This document shows positions 17,041 to 27,681 of a DNA stretch of 64,000 nt, piece by piece. The stretch is from Rhizobium leguminosarum bv. trifolii WSM1325 (GTDB taxonomy: Bacteria > Pseudomonadota > Alphaproteobacteria > Rhizobiales > Rhizobiaceae). A program made the position numbers and the translations under genes. Each line of letters opens with the position of its first letter. Position 1 is the stretch's first letter. The stretch spans positions 4,494,501-4,558,500 of the forward strand of contig CP001622.1 in assembly GCA_000023185.1 (NCBI GenBank). Direction: 5' to 3'. A model generated the notes under the pieces. That model was not told the DNA's origin. It did no database searches and saw nothing but the letters and a program-made list of their open reading frames with translations.

Positions 17041-17892
17041 TCAACGGCCCGCCATGGCGCCCCGGACCATCCCGTCATAGGCTGCAGGATCCTGCAGCAT
17101 GGCGAAATGGCTCACATCTTTCAGGATAACGAGTTTGGCGCCCGGAATCTGTTTTGCCATCATTTCCGTATGGTCGAGCTTTACGGCTTCATCATGATCG
17201 CCGATGGCAAGTGTGACTGGCACCGAGATCTTGCCAAGATCGGCGGCCGTCCAGGCCGGCTGGGTTGCCCACATTTCGGAGATCTGCTTGACGAAGGCGT
17301 CGTATTCGTTCGGCGTCGGCGAAAGCTTCCGGTACTGCTCGCCGGCGACGTTGATGTAGTCGTTGAAGGTCTTGTTGTCCATGACGTCAGCCTTGACGCC
17401 GTCTGTTGTGACGTTGGCTGCCTGGGCAATGACGCGGGTCAATTTTTCCGGGTGTTTCATCGCCATGTCGATGCCGATGATGCCGCCGTCCGACCATCCG
17501 ACAAGCGTCACCTTGTCGATCTTCAGATAGTCGAGAAGTGCCACATAATCCGATGTCATCAGGTCATAGCCGAAGGGCTGCTGGCTGCGCGTCGAACGTC
17601 CATGGCCGCGGCTGTCGGCAACGATGACCCGATGATCCTTGGCAAAATCGGCGACCTGGTGACCCCAGACCTCGGCATTTCCAAGACCGCCATGAATGAA
17701 CAGGATGGGGTCGCCTTCGCCGTATTCGGCGTAATACATCTTGATGTCGTTCACCTCGGCCATGCCGCTCGTCTTTGCCACCGGCATCGAAGGAAAGGCC
17801 GGAAGCTCGGCCCAGCGCTCGGCGGATTGAGCGCCGGTGACGGCGAGAAACATCGAAAAGAACGTCAGGATTCCGATAGCAGTTACGCGCAT
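17041..17892 (-). CDS. Exported alpha/beta hydrolase
   Basis: A 283-residue alpha/beta-fold hydrolase with a signal peptide (about residues 1-23, ending A-Q-S-A). The oxyanion-hole H-G-G is near residue 68, the nucleophile elbow G-W-S-D-G-G near 133, and the catalytic His in D-V-S-H-F-A-M near 263. The frame extends to 17979, but GAGGGA before the ATG at 17892 is the only convincing site, and it places the signal peptide at the N-terminus. It interrupts the otherwise conserved truB-rpsO neighbourhood, so it is probably an insertion into the locus. Substrate unknown. Confidence 0.8.
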   Translation of the reverse strand: MRVTAIGILTFFSMFLAVTGAQSAERWAELPAFPSMPVAKTSGMAEVNDIKMYYAEYGEGDPILFIHGGLGNAEVWGHQVADFAKDHRVIVADSRGHGRSTRSQQPFGYDLMTSDYVALLDYLKIDKVTLVGWSDGGIIGIDMAMKHPEKLTRVIAQAANVTTDGVKADVMDNKTFNDYINVAGEQYRKLSPTPNEYDAFVKQISEMWATQPAWTAADLGKISVPVTLAIGDHDEAVKLDHTEMMAKQIPGAKLVILKDVSHFAMLQDPAAYDGMVRGAMAGR

Positions 17893-18008
17893 AATCTTTC
17901 CCTCTGTCAGGCCCCCATGGCCCCTCGGGCCGCTATGGCTGCCCGACAGGGAAGATATCGCATCGCGACCGGCTGACAATCGCTGTCTTGTCGGAAAGCC
18001 AGATAGGC

Positions 18009-18941
18009 TCAGGCGAAAACCCGCTTCGGGCGAAACTCGCCCTGGCCGATCTCGCCGATCGCGATCAGCTTGCCGCGGGCCGTCGCATAGGCTTCGCTTT
18101 CGGCAACCGGCGCATCGCGGCCACGCACCAGGATCGGGTTGCCCATCTTCAGCCGGTGCGCCTGGTCGTCATTGATGACCAGATGGGGCAGGGAGGATAG
18201 CGCTTCGCAGGTGTTGATGAGCAGCGCGTCGAGGGCCGCCAGGCGCTCGTCCATATCCTCGATCGCCTCCAGCGCCACGAGATCAGCGAGCGGCACCATG
18301 GCCTCTTCCGCGAAAGGCGCGACGAAGGTGCGCCGCAGCCCGGACACATGGCCGTAGCAGCCGAGCTCGCGCCCGAAATCGCGCGCCAGCGCCCTGACAT
18401 AGGTACCCTTGCCGCATTCCACTTCGAAATGCGCGCTATCGGCGTCCGGGCAGGCAATCAAGGTCAGCCGGAAGATATCGACCTCACGCGAGGGGATTTC
18501 GACGGTTTCGCCTTCGCGCGCCAGATCATAGGCGCGTTCACCTGCGATCTTGATAGCGGAAAACTGCGGCGGCACCTGGCTGATGGTACCGATATATCCA
18601 GGCAGGATGTCGCGGATCTGCTGTTCGCTCGGGCGTTTGTCCGAACTCTCCGTCACTTCGCCCTCGAGATCGTCGGTCGCCCGCTCCTCGCCCCAGCTCA
18701 CCGTGAATTCATAGATCTTGCGGCCGTCCATCACGTAGGGGACGGTCTTCGTCGCGTCGCCAAGCGCGATCGGCAGCATGCCGGAGGCGAGCGGATCGAG
18801 CGTGCCGGCATGACCGGCCTTCTCAGCCTTATAGAGCCACTTGATCTTGGAGACGGCTTCCGTCGAGCCGAAATCCACCGGCTTGTCGAGGATCAGCCAG
18901 CCGGAAATCGGCCGGCCTTTGGGTTTGCGTGGTTTGGACAT
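18009..18941 (-). CDS. truB: tRNA pseudouridine(55) synthase
   Basis: A 310-residue enzyme that converts U55 in the T-loop of tRNAs. The catalytic Asp lies in [14 protein letters not shown] near residue 48; R-x-x-D-L-E-G and the [15 protein letters not shown] block ([14 protein letters not shown]) follow. A start at 18968 would overlap rbfA by 14 bases with no ribosome binding site; the ATG at 18941 has GAAGAG eight bases before it. Directly follows rbfA. Confidence 0.94.
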   Translation of the reverse strand: MSKPRKPKGRPISGWLILDKPVDFGSTEAVSKIKWLYKAEKAGHAGTLDPLASGMLPIALGDATKTVPYVMDGRKIYEFTVSWGEERATDDLEGEVTESSDKRPSEQQIRDILPGYIGTISQVPPQFSAIKIAGERAYDLAREGETVEIPSREVDIFRLTLIACPDADSAHFEVECGKGTYVRALARDFGRELGCYGHVSGLRRTFVAPFAEEAMVPLADLVALEAIEDMDERLAALDALLINTCEALSSLPHLVINDDQAHRLKMGNPILVRGRDAPVAESEAYATARGKLIAIGEIGQGEFRPKRVFA

Positions 18942-18954
18942 GCGTCTCTTCTGT

Positions 18955-19359
18955 TTATTGTTCGTCATTATCGCCGTCGAGGTCGCGGCTCACCTCGGGC
19001 GAACGCAGCAGCTCGTCGATCTTCTTGTAGTTGTCGAAGCTGGTATCGTCGCGGAAGCGTACCTCCGGCATGTATTTCATCTGCCGAAGCTGCGGCCCGA
19101 GCCGGCCACGGATGAACCTTGCATGGCGGTTCAACGCCTTGATGACGATGCTGTGGTCTGAAACGCCGAGCGGCGTCACATAGGCGGTAGCGATCTTGAG
19201 GTCCGTCGACATGCGCACTTCCGAGATCGAGATCACGGTCGCCTCGATGATTTCGTCACGCACTTCGCCGCGCTGCAGCACCTGGGTGAGAGCGGCGCGA
19301 ACCTGTTCGCCAATGCGCAGCATGCGCTGCGAAGGCGCGGAAGAAGTTGGTCTGGTCAT
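18955..19359 (-). CDS. rbfA: 30S ribosome-binding factor A
   Basis: A 134-residue KH-like protein needed for late 16S processing and cold growth. Signature blocks: [22 protein letters not shown] and P-E-V-R-F-R-x-D. Length and order between infB and truB match the conserved operon. Confidence 0.94.
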   Translation of the reverse strand: MTRPTSSAPSQRMLRIGEQVRAALTQVLQRGEVRDEIIEATVISISEVRMSTDLKIATAYVTPLGVSDHSIVIKALNRHARFIRGRLGPQLRQMKYMPEVRFRDDTSFDNYKKIDELLRSPEVSRDLDGDNDEQ

Positions 19360-19453
19360 TGTTATCTCTATTTGCCGATGCGGCTGGGAATCGAACCCGT
19401 CAAAGGAGAGCGTCCATGACTCTTTTGGTCCAAAAGGTCAAGTCAGCAGATGC

Positions 19454-19489
19454 CCGAAAGCCATCCGCCGGCTGGCGGATGGCTTTCGG
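19454..19489 (-). other. 16-bp perfect hairpin in the infB-rbfA gap
   Basis: CCGAAAGCCATCCGCC pairs exactly with GGCGGATGGCTTTCGG around a 4-base loop, 20 bp beyond the infB stop. No T run follows on the minus strand, so a processing or 3'-end-protecting structure is likelier than a terminator. It splits the operon into an infB part and an rbfA-truB part. Confidence 0.65.
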
Positions 19490-19509
19490 AAAAGTTCAGG
19501 CGCAGCAGC

Positions 19510-22263
19510 TTAGAGCGTGCGCGTGATATGCTCGACGCGGAAGCACTCGATGACGTCGCCGGCGCGCATGTCCTCGTAGTTTTCGAAGGCCATGCCGCAT
19601 TCCTGACCCATCGGCACTTCGGACACTTCGTCCTTGAAGCGCTTGAGCGTCTTGAGCTTGCCTTCGTGAACGACGACGTCGTTGCGGATGAGGCGGACGC
19701 CCGCACCACGTTCGACCTTGCCTTCGACGACACGGCAGCCTGCGACCTTGCCGACCTTGGTGATGTTGAACACCTCGAGGATCTCGGCATTGCCGATGAA
19801 GGTTTCGCGCCGCTCCGGAGACAAGAGGCCCGACATCGCTGCCTTCACATCATCCACGAGGTCGTAGATGATGTTGTAGTAGCGGATTTCGATGCCTTCG
19901 CGTTCGGCGAACTGGCGTGCCTGCGTATTTGCACGGACGTTGAAGCCGATGATGGCCGCGTTCGAGGCTTCGGCGAGCGAGATATCCGACTCGGTGATGC
20001 CGCCGGCGCCCGAATGGACGATGCGGGCGCGCACTTCGTCGGTGCCAAGCTTCTCCAGCGCACCGGCAATCGCTTCGATCGAGCCCTGCACGTCACCCTT
20101 GATGACCAGCGGGAACTCCTTGATGCCGACGCTCTGGCGTTGCATCATCATCTGTTCCAGCGAACCGCGCTGTCCCGACTGGCGGGCAGCCGCCTTGTCG
20201 CGGGCCAGACGCTGACGATATTCCGAGATTTCGCGGGCGCGGCTTTCGCTTTCGACGACGGCGAACTTGTCGCCCGCCTGCGGCGTGCCGGAAAGACCGA
20301 GAACCTCGACCGGCGTTGCCGGACCGGCTTCCTTCACATGGTCGCCCTTGTCGGTGACGAGAGCGCGCACGCGGCCCCAGACGTCGCCGGCGACGATGAT
20401 CTGGCCGGGACGCAGCGTGCCCTTCTGCACGAGCACGGTCGCGACCGAACCACGGCCACGATCGAGCTGGGCTTCGATGACAGTGCCTTCCGCCGTCCGG
20501 TTCGCATTGGCCTTGAGATCGAGAATTTCCGCTTGCAGCAGGATCGCCTCGAGCAGTTTGTCGAGGTTCTTGCCGGTCTTGGCCGAAACCTCGACGTCAA
20601 GCACTTCGCCGCCCATGGATTCCACGAAAACTTCGTGCTGCAGCAGCTGGTTACGGACCTTCTGCGGATCAGCCTCGTGCTTGTCGACCTTGTTGATCGC
20701 CACGATGATCGGGACACCGGCCGCCTTGGCGTGGTTGATCGATTCGATCGTCTGCGGCATCACGCTGTCGTCGGCTGCGACGACCAGGATCGCAATGTCG
20801 GTCGCCTGCGCACCACGGGCACGCATTGCCGTGAAGGCGGCGTGGCCGGGCGTATCGATGAAGGTGATCTTCTGACCGTTCTGCTCCACCTGATAGGCGC
20901 CGATATGCTGGGTGATGCCACCGGCTTCGCCGGAGACTACGTTGGCATGACGGATGGCGTCGAGCAGCGAGGTCTTGCCGTGGTCGACATGGCCCATGAT
21001 GGTAACGACGGGCGGGCGCGAAACCAGTTCGCCATCGTCGTCGGACACGTTGAAGATGCCGAGTTCGACGTCGGATTCCGACACGCGCCTGACCGTATGG
21101 CCGAATTCGCCGGCGATGATTTCGGCAAGGTCGGCGTCGATGACGTCGCCCGGCTTCATCATCTGGCCTTCCTTCATCAGGTACTTGATGACGTCGACGG
21201 CGCGTTCGGACATGCGCTGCGACAGCTCCTGAATGGTGATGGTCTCGGGCAGAACCACCTCGCGGGAGATTTTCTCGCGGGTTTCCTGCATCTGACCGCG
21301 GCGGAACTTCTCCTGCCGGCGACGCATCGCCGAGAGCGAACGACCGCGGGCATTGTCCTCGCCGTCGACGTTGGCAGTGGTGATCGTCAACTTGCCGCGA
21401 CGGCGCTCTTCATCCGTCTTCGGACGAGTCGTGACCGGCTTTGCGGGTTCCGGGCGAACGACGCGGCCACGGACTGGGCCGCCACGCGCTGCGCCACGAT
21501 CGTCTTCTTCCTTTTCGTCGCGGCGGCCGCGAACGGCCCCAGGGACGGCAGCGCCGGCTGCCGGACGGGCAGCAGGTGCTCCAGCCGCATCGGGCCGGCG
21601 TGCGGCCGGTGCCGACGATGCGGGCTGCTGCGGCCGTGCCACGTCGGTGCGTGCTTCGGCCGGAGCCGGTTCTGCGGCTGCAGGTTCAGCAACAGCGGGT
21701 GCCTCAGCCTGCCGGATAGCCTCTTCAGCGGCCCGGCGGACAGCTTCTTCCGCTTCGGCTGCCTTGCGGATAACCTCTTCGGCGGCACGGAGCTTTTCTT
21801 CCTCGGCGCGGCGGATCGCATCCTGCGCGTCACGCGCCTGGGAGTCGGCAAGCGCGCGGCGGCGGGCGTCCATCTCTTCCGGCGACAGATGGTTCAGCAC
21901 CACCGGGCGCGGACGATCGTTCTGGCGCGGCGGCTGGTGAGACTGCTGCGGCGGACGCTGGTTCGTCTGGTTGTTGTTGCCCTGCTGAACCCGCGGTGCC
22001 GGCGTCGGCTGCTGCGGACGCGCCTGCACGGGCGCGGGCGCCGGTTCGGCTGCGCGCACGGGGGCCGCCGGAGCGACGGGCGTGACCGGCTTTTCGTCTT
22101 CCGGGCGCATCGGGCGCCGCTTACGGGTCTCGACGACGACCGCCTTGGTGCGACCTCGACCCATATCCTGGCGAACGGTACCCTGGCTCATCCCCGATGG
22201 TTTCAGGGTGAGTGTCTTTTTGCCCGCTACGCTGATTGTCTTGTCGTCGTTACTATCGGTCAT
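19510..22263 (-). CDS. infB: Translation initiation factor IF-2
   Basis: A 917-residue GTPase that places fMet-tRNA on the 30S subunit. Residues 1-340 are low-complexity, rich in Ala, Pro, Arg and Glu, as usual for alphaproteobacterial IF-2, with a long charged helix (A-E-E-x-I-R-K/R repeats) at about 135-200. The G domain begins near 415: G-H-V-D-H-G-K-T (G1), D-T-P-G-H-A-A-F (G3), N-K-V-D (G4); domains II-IV follow. GGAAC lies before the ATG. Part of rimP-nusA-ylxR-infB-rbfA-truB. Confidence 0.97.
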   Translation of the reverse strand: MTDSNDDKTISVAGKKTLTLKPSGMSQGTVRQDMGRGRTKAVVVETRKRRPMRPEDEKPVTPVAPAAPVRAAEPAPAPVQARPQQPTPAPRVQQGNNNQTNQRPPQQSHQPPRQNDRPRPVVLNHLSPEEMDARRRALADSQARDAQDAIRRAEEEKLRAAEEVIRKAAEAEEAVRRAAEEAIRQAEAPAVAEPAAAEPAPAEARTDVARPQQPASSAPAARRPDAAGAPAARPAAGAAVPGAVRGRRDEKEEDDRGAARGGPVRGRVVRPEPAKPVTTRPKTDEERRRGKLTITTANVDGEDNARGRSLSAMRRRQEKFRRGQMQETREKISREVVLPETITIQELSQRMSERAVDVIKYLMKEGQMMKPGDVIDADLAEIIAGEFGHTVRRVSESDVELGIFNVSDDDGELVSRPPVVTIMGHVDHGKTSLLDAIRHANVVSGEAGGITQHIGAYQVEQNGQKITFIDTPGHAAFTAMRARGAQATDIAILVVAADDSVMPQTIESINHAKAAGVPIIVAINKVDKHEADPQKVRNQLLQHEVFVESMGGEVLDVEVSAKTGKNLDKLLEAILLQAEILDLKANANRTAEGTVIEAQLDRGRGSVATVLVQKGTLRPGQIIVAGDVWGRVRALVTDKGDHVKEAGPATPVEVLGLSGTPQAGDKFAVVESESRAREISEYRQRLARDKAAARQSGQRGSLEQMMMQRQSVGIKEFPLVIKGDVQGSIEAIAGALEKLGTDEVRARIVHSGAGGITESDISLAEASNAAIIGFNVRANTQARQFAEREGIEIRYYNIIYDLVDDVKAAMSGLLSPERRETFIGNAEILEVFNITKVGKVAGCRVVEGKVERGAGVRLIRNDVVVHEGKLKTLKRFKDEVSEVPMGQECGMAFENYEDMRAGDVIECFRVEHITRTL

Positions 22264-22364
22264 TCGTTCCCGTTCCTTCGGACAGGGAGCGATGACTAGA
22301 TCAGACCCTGTCGTTCAATACTGTCGATCAATGAGGATGGGACCGGCCGATGCCGGTGACCGCC

Positions 22365-23057
22365 TCATTGTTTTAGCCGGCCAGCGCCGCCCGCTGCCCG
22401 GGACTGACCGCCAATACGGTACTGTTCGAGCATCTTTGCGCGCTTCACTACACCTTCACCCGCCTGCCCTGCAAGCACTGCGGCATGGATAAAAGCATTC
22501 TGGCCCATCAGGCCTTCCATTTCGCTCTCCGAGAAGAGACGGAAGGAAGGTATCTCCTCCTCGGTCTCCATTCCGAGGTGCCAGGCCTTGCGGGCCTGGT
22601 CGATTTTCCGGACGCCGTCGTCCGCTGCACCAGTCGCGTGGAACACCGCAAGGGCTGCTCCACTTCTGACCGCGGCATCCACTTTCGAGGAGCCGCTGAC
22701 GAACTGGCCGGCTTTCCGCGCCATGTTCATCATCTGCATCAATTGCGCCGCGAGCAGCCGATCGACACTCGCGCCGAGATCGTCCGCCGCCTTTACATCC
22801 GTCTTCAGCGCGCGGGCGAAGAGCTTCTTCGCCACTGCCCTGTCGACCAGCGACCGGTCGATCTTCACCCAGCATCCGCGTCCCGGAAGCTCGCGCTTCA
22901 GATCGGCGACAACTGTTCCATCGGGAGCGGCGACGAAGCGGATCAGCTCTTCCGGCGATCCGCTTTCGCGCGTCACGATGCACATACGTCCGTTCACGTC
23001 ATAACCTGCAAGATCGTCGTCCTCGAGAGGAGCGTCCGGTTCATGCGCGGTCATCAT
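22365..23057 (-). CDS. YlxR-family RNA-binding protein with L7Ae-like C-terminal domain
   Basis: A 230-residue fusion typical of alphaproteobacteria. Residues 25-95 form the YlxR (RnpM/DUF448) domain with R-M-C-I-V-T, L-I-R-F-V-A and G-R-G-C-W-V. Residues 105-210 resemble the L7Ae/L30e RNA-binding fold (A-R-K-A-G-Q-F-V-S-G, A-V-F-H-A-T-G). YlxR proteins are linked to RNase P and ribosome function. Its ATG overlaps the nusA TGA (ATGA at 23054-23057), so the two are translationally coupled. Confidence 0.88.
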   Translation of the reverse strand: MMTAHEPDAPLEDDDLAGYDVNGRMCIVTRESGSPEELIRFVAAPDGTVVADLKRELPGRGCWVKIDRSLVDRAVAKKLFARALKTDVKAADDLGASVDRLLAAQLMQMMNMARKAGQFVSGSSKVDAAVRSGAALAVFHATGAADDGVRKIDQARKAWHLGMETEEEIPSFRLFSESEMEGLMGQNAFIHAAVLAGQAGEGVVKRAKMLEQYRIGGQSRAAGGAGRLKQ

Positions 23058-24655
23058 GCTTCTTGTTCGGCTTCGGTGACCTCTTCTTCGGTCCCCTTAT
23101 CCAGGTCCTCTTGCGTGATCCAGCCAGCCGAAAGGCGGGCCTGGACGATCATCTGTTCTGCTTCGACGCGTGAGACGTCGAACTTCGAGAACAGGCCCTC
23201 GAACTTCTTCGTTTCGCCGTTCTTGCGTTCCGACCAGCCCACGAGATCGTCGGCAGCGCAGCCGGCAAAGTCCTCGATCGACTTGATGCCGTCTTCGCCG
23301 AGCGCCACCATCATCTGGGCGGTCATGCCGTTGATTTCACGCAGTTCGTCCTGGACACCGAGCGCCTTGCGCTTCTCGTCCATCTCGGCTTCGAGACGCT
23401 CGAGGAATTCGCGGGCGCGCTGCTGGATTTCCTGCGCCGTCTCCTCGTCGAAACCGTCGATCGAGGAGATTTCGTCGAGATCGACATAAGCCAGTTCTTC
23501 AACTGCGGCAAAACCTTCCGAAGCCAGAACCTGGCCGACCATCTCGTCGACATCGAGCGAATCCATGAACAGGTTGGTGCGCTCGTTGAATTCCTTCTGG
23601 CGGCGTTCCGATTCCTCGGCCTCCGTCATGATGTCGATATCCCAGCCGGTCAGCTGCGAAGCGAGGCGGACGTTCTGGCCGCGGCGGCCGATCGCAAGCG
23701 ACAGCTGCTCGTCGGGAACGACCACTTCGATACGCTCGGCATCCTCGTCGAGAACGACCTTGGCGACTTCGGCCGGCTGCAGGGCGTTGACGACGAAGGT
23801 CGCCGGGTCCTGGCTCCACGGGATGATGTCGATCTTTTCGCCCTGAAGCTCGCCGACCACGGCCTGAACGCGTGAGCCGCGCATACCGACGCAGGCACCG
23901 ACCGGATCGATCGAACTGTCGTTCGAGATCACCGCGATCTTGGCGCGCGAACCCGGGTCGCGGGCGACCGATTTCACCTGGATGATGCCGTCGTAGATCT
24001 CCGGCACTTCCATGGTGAAGAGCTTCACCATGAATTGCGGATGCGTGCGCGACAGGAAGATCTGCGGGCCGCGCTGCTCGCGACGGACATCATAGACATA
24101 GGCACGGACGCGATCGCCATAACGGACGTTTTCGCGCGGGATCATTTCGTCGCGGCGGATAATGCCTTCGCCACGGCCGAGATCGACGATAACGTTGCCG
24201 TATTCGACGCGCTTGACGGTACCGTTGACGATTTCGCCGACGCGATCCTTGAATTCGTCGAACTGGCGGTCGCGCTCGGCTTCACGCACCTTCTGCACGA
24301 TCACCTGCTTGGCCGACTGTGCGGCGATGCGGCCGAAATCCATCGGCGGCAGCGGATCGGCGATGAAATCGCCGAGTGCGGCGTCCGGGTTGCGGTCGCG
24401 GGCCAGCTCCAGCGGGATCTGCGTCGAATAATCCTCGGCCTTCTCGACGACTTCGAGCAAGCGCTGCAGGCGGATTTCGCCGGTCTTCGGATTGATGTCG
24501 GCTCGGATGTTGGACTCGGTGCCGTAACGGGAGCGTGCCGCCTTCTGGATGGCATCGGCCATTGCGGCCAGCACGATCTCGCGGTCGATGACTTTTTCGC
24601 GCGCCACTGCATCTGCGATCTGCAGAAGTTCGAGCCGGTTCGCACTGACTGCCAT
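23054..24655 (-). CDS. nusA: Transcription termination/antitermination protein NusA
   Basis: A 533-residue RNA polymerase-binding factor. Order: N-terminal polymerase-binding domain (1-125), S1 domain (130-200; [11 protein letters not shown]), two KH domains (about 205-345; [10 protein letters not shown] and [12 protein letters not shown]), then two acidic helix-hairpin-helix repeats (370-500) found in proteobacterial NusA. The tail is Glu-rich. GGAG stands nine bases before the ATG. Confidence 0.97.
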   Translation of the reverse strand: MAVSANRLELLQIADAVAREKVIDREIVLAAMADAIQKAARSRYGTESNIRADINPKTGEIRLQRLLEVVEKAEDYSTQIPLELARDRNPDAALGDFIADPLPPMDFGRIAAQSAKQVIVQKVREAERDRQFDEFKDRVGEIVNGTVKRVEYGNVIVDLGRGEGIIRRDEMIPRENVRYGDRVRAYVYDVRREQRGPQIFLSRTHPQFMVKLFTMEVPEIYDGIIQVKSVARDPGSRAKIAVISNDSSIDPVGACVGMRGSRVQAVVGELQGEKIDIIPWSQDPATFVVNALQPAEVAKVVLDEDAERIEVVVPDEQLSLAIGRRGQNVRLASQLTGWDIDIMTEAEESERRQKEFNERTNLFMDSLDVDEMVGQVLASEGFAAVEELAYVDLDEISSIDGFDEETAQEIQQRAREFLERLEAEMDEKRKALGVQDELREINGMTAQMMVALGEDGIKSIEDFAGCAADDLVGWSERKNGETKKFEGLFSKFDVSRVEAEQMIVQARLSAGWITQEDLDKGTEEEVTEAEQEA

Positions 24656-24714
24656 TGTCTTGTTTCTCCGTCTTTACTCCAGGGTTCCCGTCCCTGGAGC
24701 GGTCTGTTGATCGG

Positions 24715-25320
24715 TTATTCTTCGTCGTCCGCTTCGTTCTGGTTGGCGGCCTGGGCTTTCGCCAGCTTGTCGGCGCGCAACGCGTCGCGGATCAGGTCGT
24801 CGGTCAGAATGAGCTTCGCATCGCTAAGCGCCGTGAAGGGAATGGTGACCTTCTGCTCTTCCCCATAGGCGATCTGGTCACGCTCGAGCGTGAAACCATC
24901 TGTGCCTGCTTCGACGATCTTGCCGCGGAAGCGCTTGCGATTGTCGATCAAGATCGACGTCTCGCATTTCACAAGGTGGCCCTGCCAGCGGACGAAATCA
25001 GATTTCCGCACCATCGGACGGTCGATGCCGGGCGAAGACACTTCCAGATGATACTCTTTATCGACCGGATCTTCCACATCGAGGACGGGAGAAATCGCCA
25101 TCGAGACTTCTTCGCAATCCTGGACCGTCATCGTGCCGTCGTCGCGTTCGGCCATGACCTGCATCGTCGCGCCGTTCTGGTTCATCATGCGGACGCGGAT
25201 AAGCCGGAATCCCAGGTCGACGAGAACGGGTTCGATGATATCGGCAAGACGCTGGTCGAGCCCGGTTTCGGTAATCAGCCGCGGCTCACGTTCGTTGTCT
25301 GCGTTTGTCAGATCCGACAA
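24715..25320 (-). CDS. rimP: Ribosome maturation factor RimP
   Basis: A 201-residue protein needed for 30S maturation; N-terminal alpha/beta domain (family blocks D-R-P-L-like S-S-P-G-I-D-R-P-M near residue 100) and C-terminal SH3-like domain. An in-frame ATG lies at 25344 but has no ribosome binding site; AGGAG sits eight bases before the TTG at 25320, which gives the N-terminus S-D-L-T-N-A-D, so I choose TTG. It opens the nusA-infB operon. The C-terminal extension is rich in Ala, Asp and Glu. Confidence 0.92.
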   Translation of the reverse strand: MSDLTNADNEREPRLITETGLDQRLADIIEPVLVDLGFRLIRVRMMNQNGATMQVMAERDDGTMTVQDCEEVSMAISPVLDVEDPVDKEYHLEVSSPGIDRPMVRKSDFVRWQGHLVKCETSILIDNRKRFRGKIVEAGTDGFTLERDQIAYGEEQKVTIPFTALSDAKLILTDDLIRDALRADKLAKAQAANQNEADDEE

Positions 25321-25367
25321 GCGGTGCGCTCCTCGCAATTTCATGCTTTTTTGGCGATCACGCTAAT

Positions 25368-25398
25368 AAAAAAGAGCGGGTCCTTGCGGCCCACTCTT
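25368..25398 (-). terminator. Leader attenuator of the rimP-nusA-infB operon
   Basis: On the minus strand AAGAGTGGG pairs with CCCGCTCTT (one mismatch) around a 9-base loop and runs directly into six T residues. It sits between the predicted promoter and the rimP start, about 50 nt ahead of the coding sequence, with no gene before it to terminate. This points to transcription attenuation of the operon, plausibly sensed by NusA. Confidence 0.72.
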
Positions 25399-25424
25399 CA
25401 TCAAGCGATCAAGAATTTGAGAGG

Positions 25425-25453
25425 CATATAGTCGGGTTTTTCCGAAATTGCAA
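25425..25453 (-). promoter_or_regulatory. Predicted sigma70-type promoter for rimP operon
   Basis: On the minus strand TTGCAA (25453-25448), a 17-bp spacer, and TATATG (25430-25425). Transcription would begin at about 25418, some 20 nt before the attenuator hairpin. Confidence 0.55.
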
Positions 25454-25566
25454 GGTCTGCGACCGATTCGGCCAATTCGCTTCCGGCGACGTGATGAGGC
25501 CTATGGCCAGCGCCGGTCTTGCGCATATATTGCCGTTGGCGCGCAATAACAAAAGCGGGAGAAATC

Positions 25567-27197
25567 GTGGCCTACACTTCCTCGACATTGGCGCCTTTGC
25601 GGCACGATACCTACCGCACCATCTGGTTCGCGAGCCTTTCCTCGAATTTCGGCGGCCTGATCCAGGCGGTCGGCGCCGCCTGGATGATGACGACGATCAC
25701 CGCCTCGGAGGACATGGTGGCGCTGGTGCAGACCTCGACGGCGCTGCCGATCATGCTGTTTTCGCTGATATCGGGTGCGCTCGCCGACAATTATGACCGC
25801 CGCCGGGTTATGCTGACGGCGCAGTGCATGATGCTCACCGTCTCGGCGTTGCTGACGGCCTCAGCCCTTCTCGGCTGGATCACGCCCTGGCTGCTGCTCT
25901 TTTTCACCTTTCTGATCGGCTGCGGCACCGCGCTCAATAATCCCTCCTGGCAGGCCTCGGTCGGCGATATGGTGCCGCGTGCCGATCTGCCGGCCGCGGT
26001 CACGCTGAACAGCATGGGTTTCAACATCACCCGCAGCGTCGGCCCGGCGATCGGCGGCGTCATCGTCGCGGCCGCCGGCGCGGCCGCGGCCTTCGCGGTG
26101 AATACGCTGAGTTACCTCGCCTTGATCTATGCCCTGCTGCGCTGGCGTCCAGCCGCGCCCGTCTCGACCCTGCCGCGCGAGGCGCTCGGCAGCGCCATCT
26201 TTGCCGGCCTGCGTTATGTCTCGATGTCGCCCAATCTCGAAAGGTCCTTGTCAGGGGACTGCTCTTCGGCATCGGCGCCAGCTCGATCCTGGCGCTGCTG
26301 CCGGTCGTCGCCCTCGATCTCGTTGCCGGCGGGCCGCTGACCTATGGTTTCATGCTCGGCGCCTTCGGCATCGGCGCGATTGGCGGTGCGGTGCTGAATG
26401 CCAGGCTTCGCCAGGTGCTTTCCAGCGAGATGATTATCCGCCTCTCCTTTGCCGGCTTCGCATTGAGCGCGGTCATCGCAGCCGTGAGTCCGAGCGCCGT
26501 CCTGACCTCTGCCGGGCTGCTCGTTTCCGGCGCCTGCTGGGTCTCCGCACTTTCGCTCTTCAACACCATCGTCCAGCTTTCGACGCCGCGCTGGGTGGTC
26601 GGCCGGGCGCTGTCGCTCTACCAGACCGTCACCTTCGGCGGCATTGCCGGCGGCAGCTGGCTGTGGGGCGTCGCCGCCGATCGTTACGGCGTTGCCGATG
26701 CGCTGCTGATGTCATCCGTCGTCATGCTGCTCGGCATCGCCATCGGCCTGCGTTTTTCGATGCCGGCCTTCGCCTCGCTCAATCTCGATCCACTGAATCG
26801 CTTCACCGAGCCGGCCCTCAGTCTCGACATTACACCGCGCAGCGGCCCGATCGTCATCCAGGTCGATTACGAGATCGCCGATGAGGACCTTGCCGAGTTC
26901 ATGGAATTGATGGGGGAACGCCGACGCATCCGCATCCGCGACGGCGCCCGCAACTGGGCGCTGATGCGTGATCTCGAAAATCCCAGCCTTTGGACGGAAA
27001 CCTACCACACGCCGACCTGGGTCGAATATATTAGACACAACCAGCGGCGCACGCAGGCCGATGCCGAAAATACCGACAGGCTGCGTGCGCTTCACCGCGG
27101 CGAAGGTCCGCTGCATGTCCACCGCATGATCGAACGCCAGGCCATTCCGCCCGGCGACGACGTCTTCCACAAGGCGCCGATCGATCTGCATCATTGA
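25567..27197 (+). pseudogene. MFS transporter (EntS/MFS_3 type), frameshifted
   Basis: A 12-span major facilitator of the EntS/DUF894 group broken into two frames. The GTG at 25567 follows GGGAGA and opens residues 1-225 (A-L-A-D-N-Y-D-R-R-R motif A near 75). After the A run at 26240-26242 the frame is lost; adding one A there restores L-E-K-V-L-V-R-G-L-L-F-G-I-G and joins the second half (in frame to 27197). The C-terminal 130 residues are a soluble Dabb/NIPSNAP-like extension (I-V-I-Q-V-D-Y-E-I, H-T-P-T-W-V-E-Y-I-R-H) normal in this family. One missing base in a homopolymer could be a true mutation or a sequencing error. Confidence 0.8.
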
Positions 27198-27219
27198 GAC
27201 TAGCTAGCAGAGATCAAAA

Positions 27220-27675
27220 ATGTATAGATTCAGGCTCGCCCGCCAATCCGATCTGGCCGCCATCATCCGGCTTCTGGCCGATGACGATCTTGGCGGCAGC
27301 AGGGAGATCGTTTCGGATCCTGTCGACGCGCGTTATCTCTCGGCCTTTGCCGCAATCGAGGCGGACGCCAATCAGCTTCTGGCCGTCGCAAGCGATGCGA
27401 CCGATCGGGTCGTCGGCTGCCTGCAGCTGAGTTTTGTTCCCGGTCTTTCGAGGACGGGTAGGTGGCGCGGCCAGGTTGAAAGCGTGCGTGTGGCAAGCGA
27501 TCTTCGCGGTTCTGGCCTCGGCGCGCAATTCATCGAATGGGCGATCGCCCAATGCGCCGAGCGCGGCTGCGGATTGGTGCAGCTGACATCGGACAAGACG
27601 CGAGGGGATGCCATCCACTTCTACGAGAGGCTCGGTTTCGTCGCCAGCCATGAAGGTTTGAAACGCAATCTCTGA
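27220..27675 (+). CDS. GNAT-family N-acetyltransferase
   Basis: A 151-residue acetyl-CoA-dependent acetyltransferase. Motif A is V-A-S-D-L-R-G-S-G-L-G-A-Q-F (about residues 90-103), preceded by the beta strand V-E-S-V-R-V, and motif B is H-F-Y-E-R-L-G-F near 132. It begins 22 bp after the MFS gene and may be co-transcribed with it. Substrate unknown. Confidence 0.85.
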   Translation: MYRFRLARQSDLAAIIRLLADDDLGGSREIVSDPVDARYLSAFAAIEADANQLLAVASDATDRVVGCLQLSFVPGLSRTGRWRGQVESVRVASDLRGSGLGAQFIEWAIAQCAERGCGLVQLTSDKTRGDAIHFYERLGFVASHEGLKRNL

Positions 27676-27681
27676 AGCCGG

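Noticed and set aside
19386..19398. tRNA T-arm-like GGGTTCGATTCCC on the minus strand between infB and rbfA
   Set aside because: No anticodon or D arm can be folded upstream and the acceptor stem does not pair; taken as chance or a very old fragment.
19450..22299. 949-codon plus-strand ORF opposite infB
   Set aside because: Same effect; infB on the minus strand has all GTPase motifs, whereas this frame reads as a His/Asp-rich antisense shadow.
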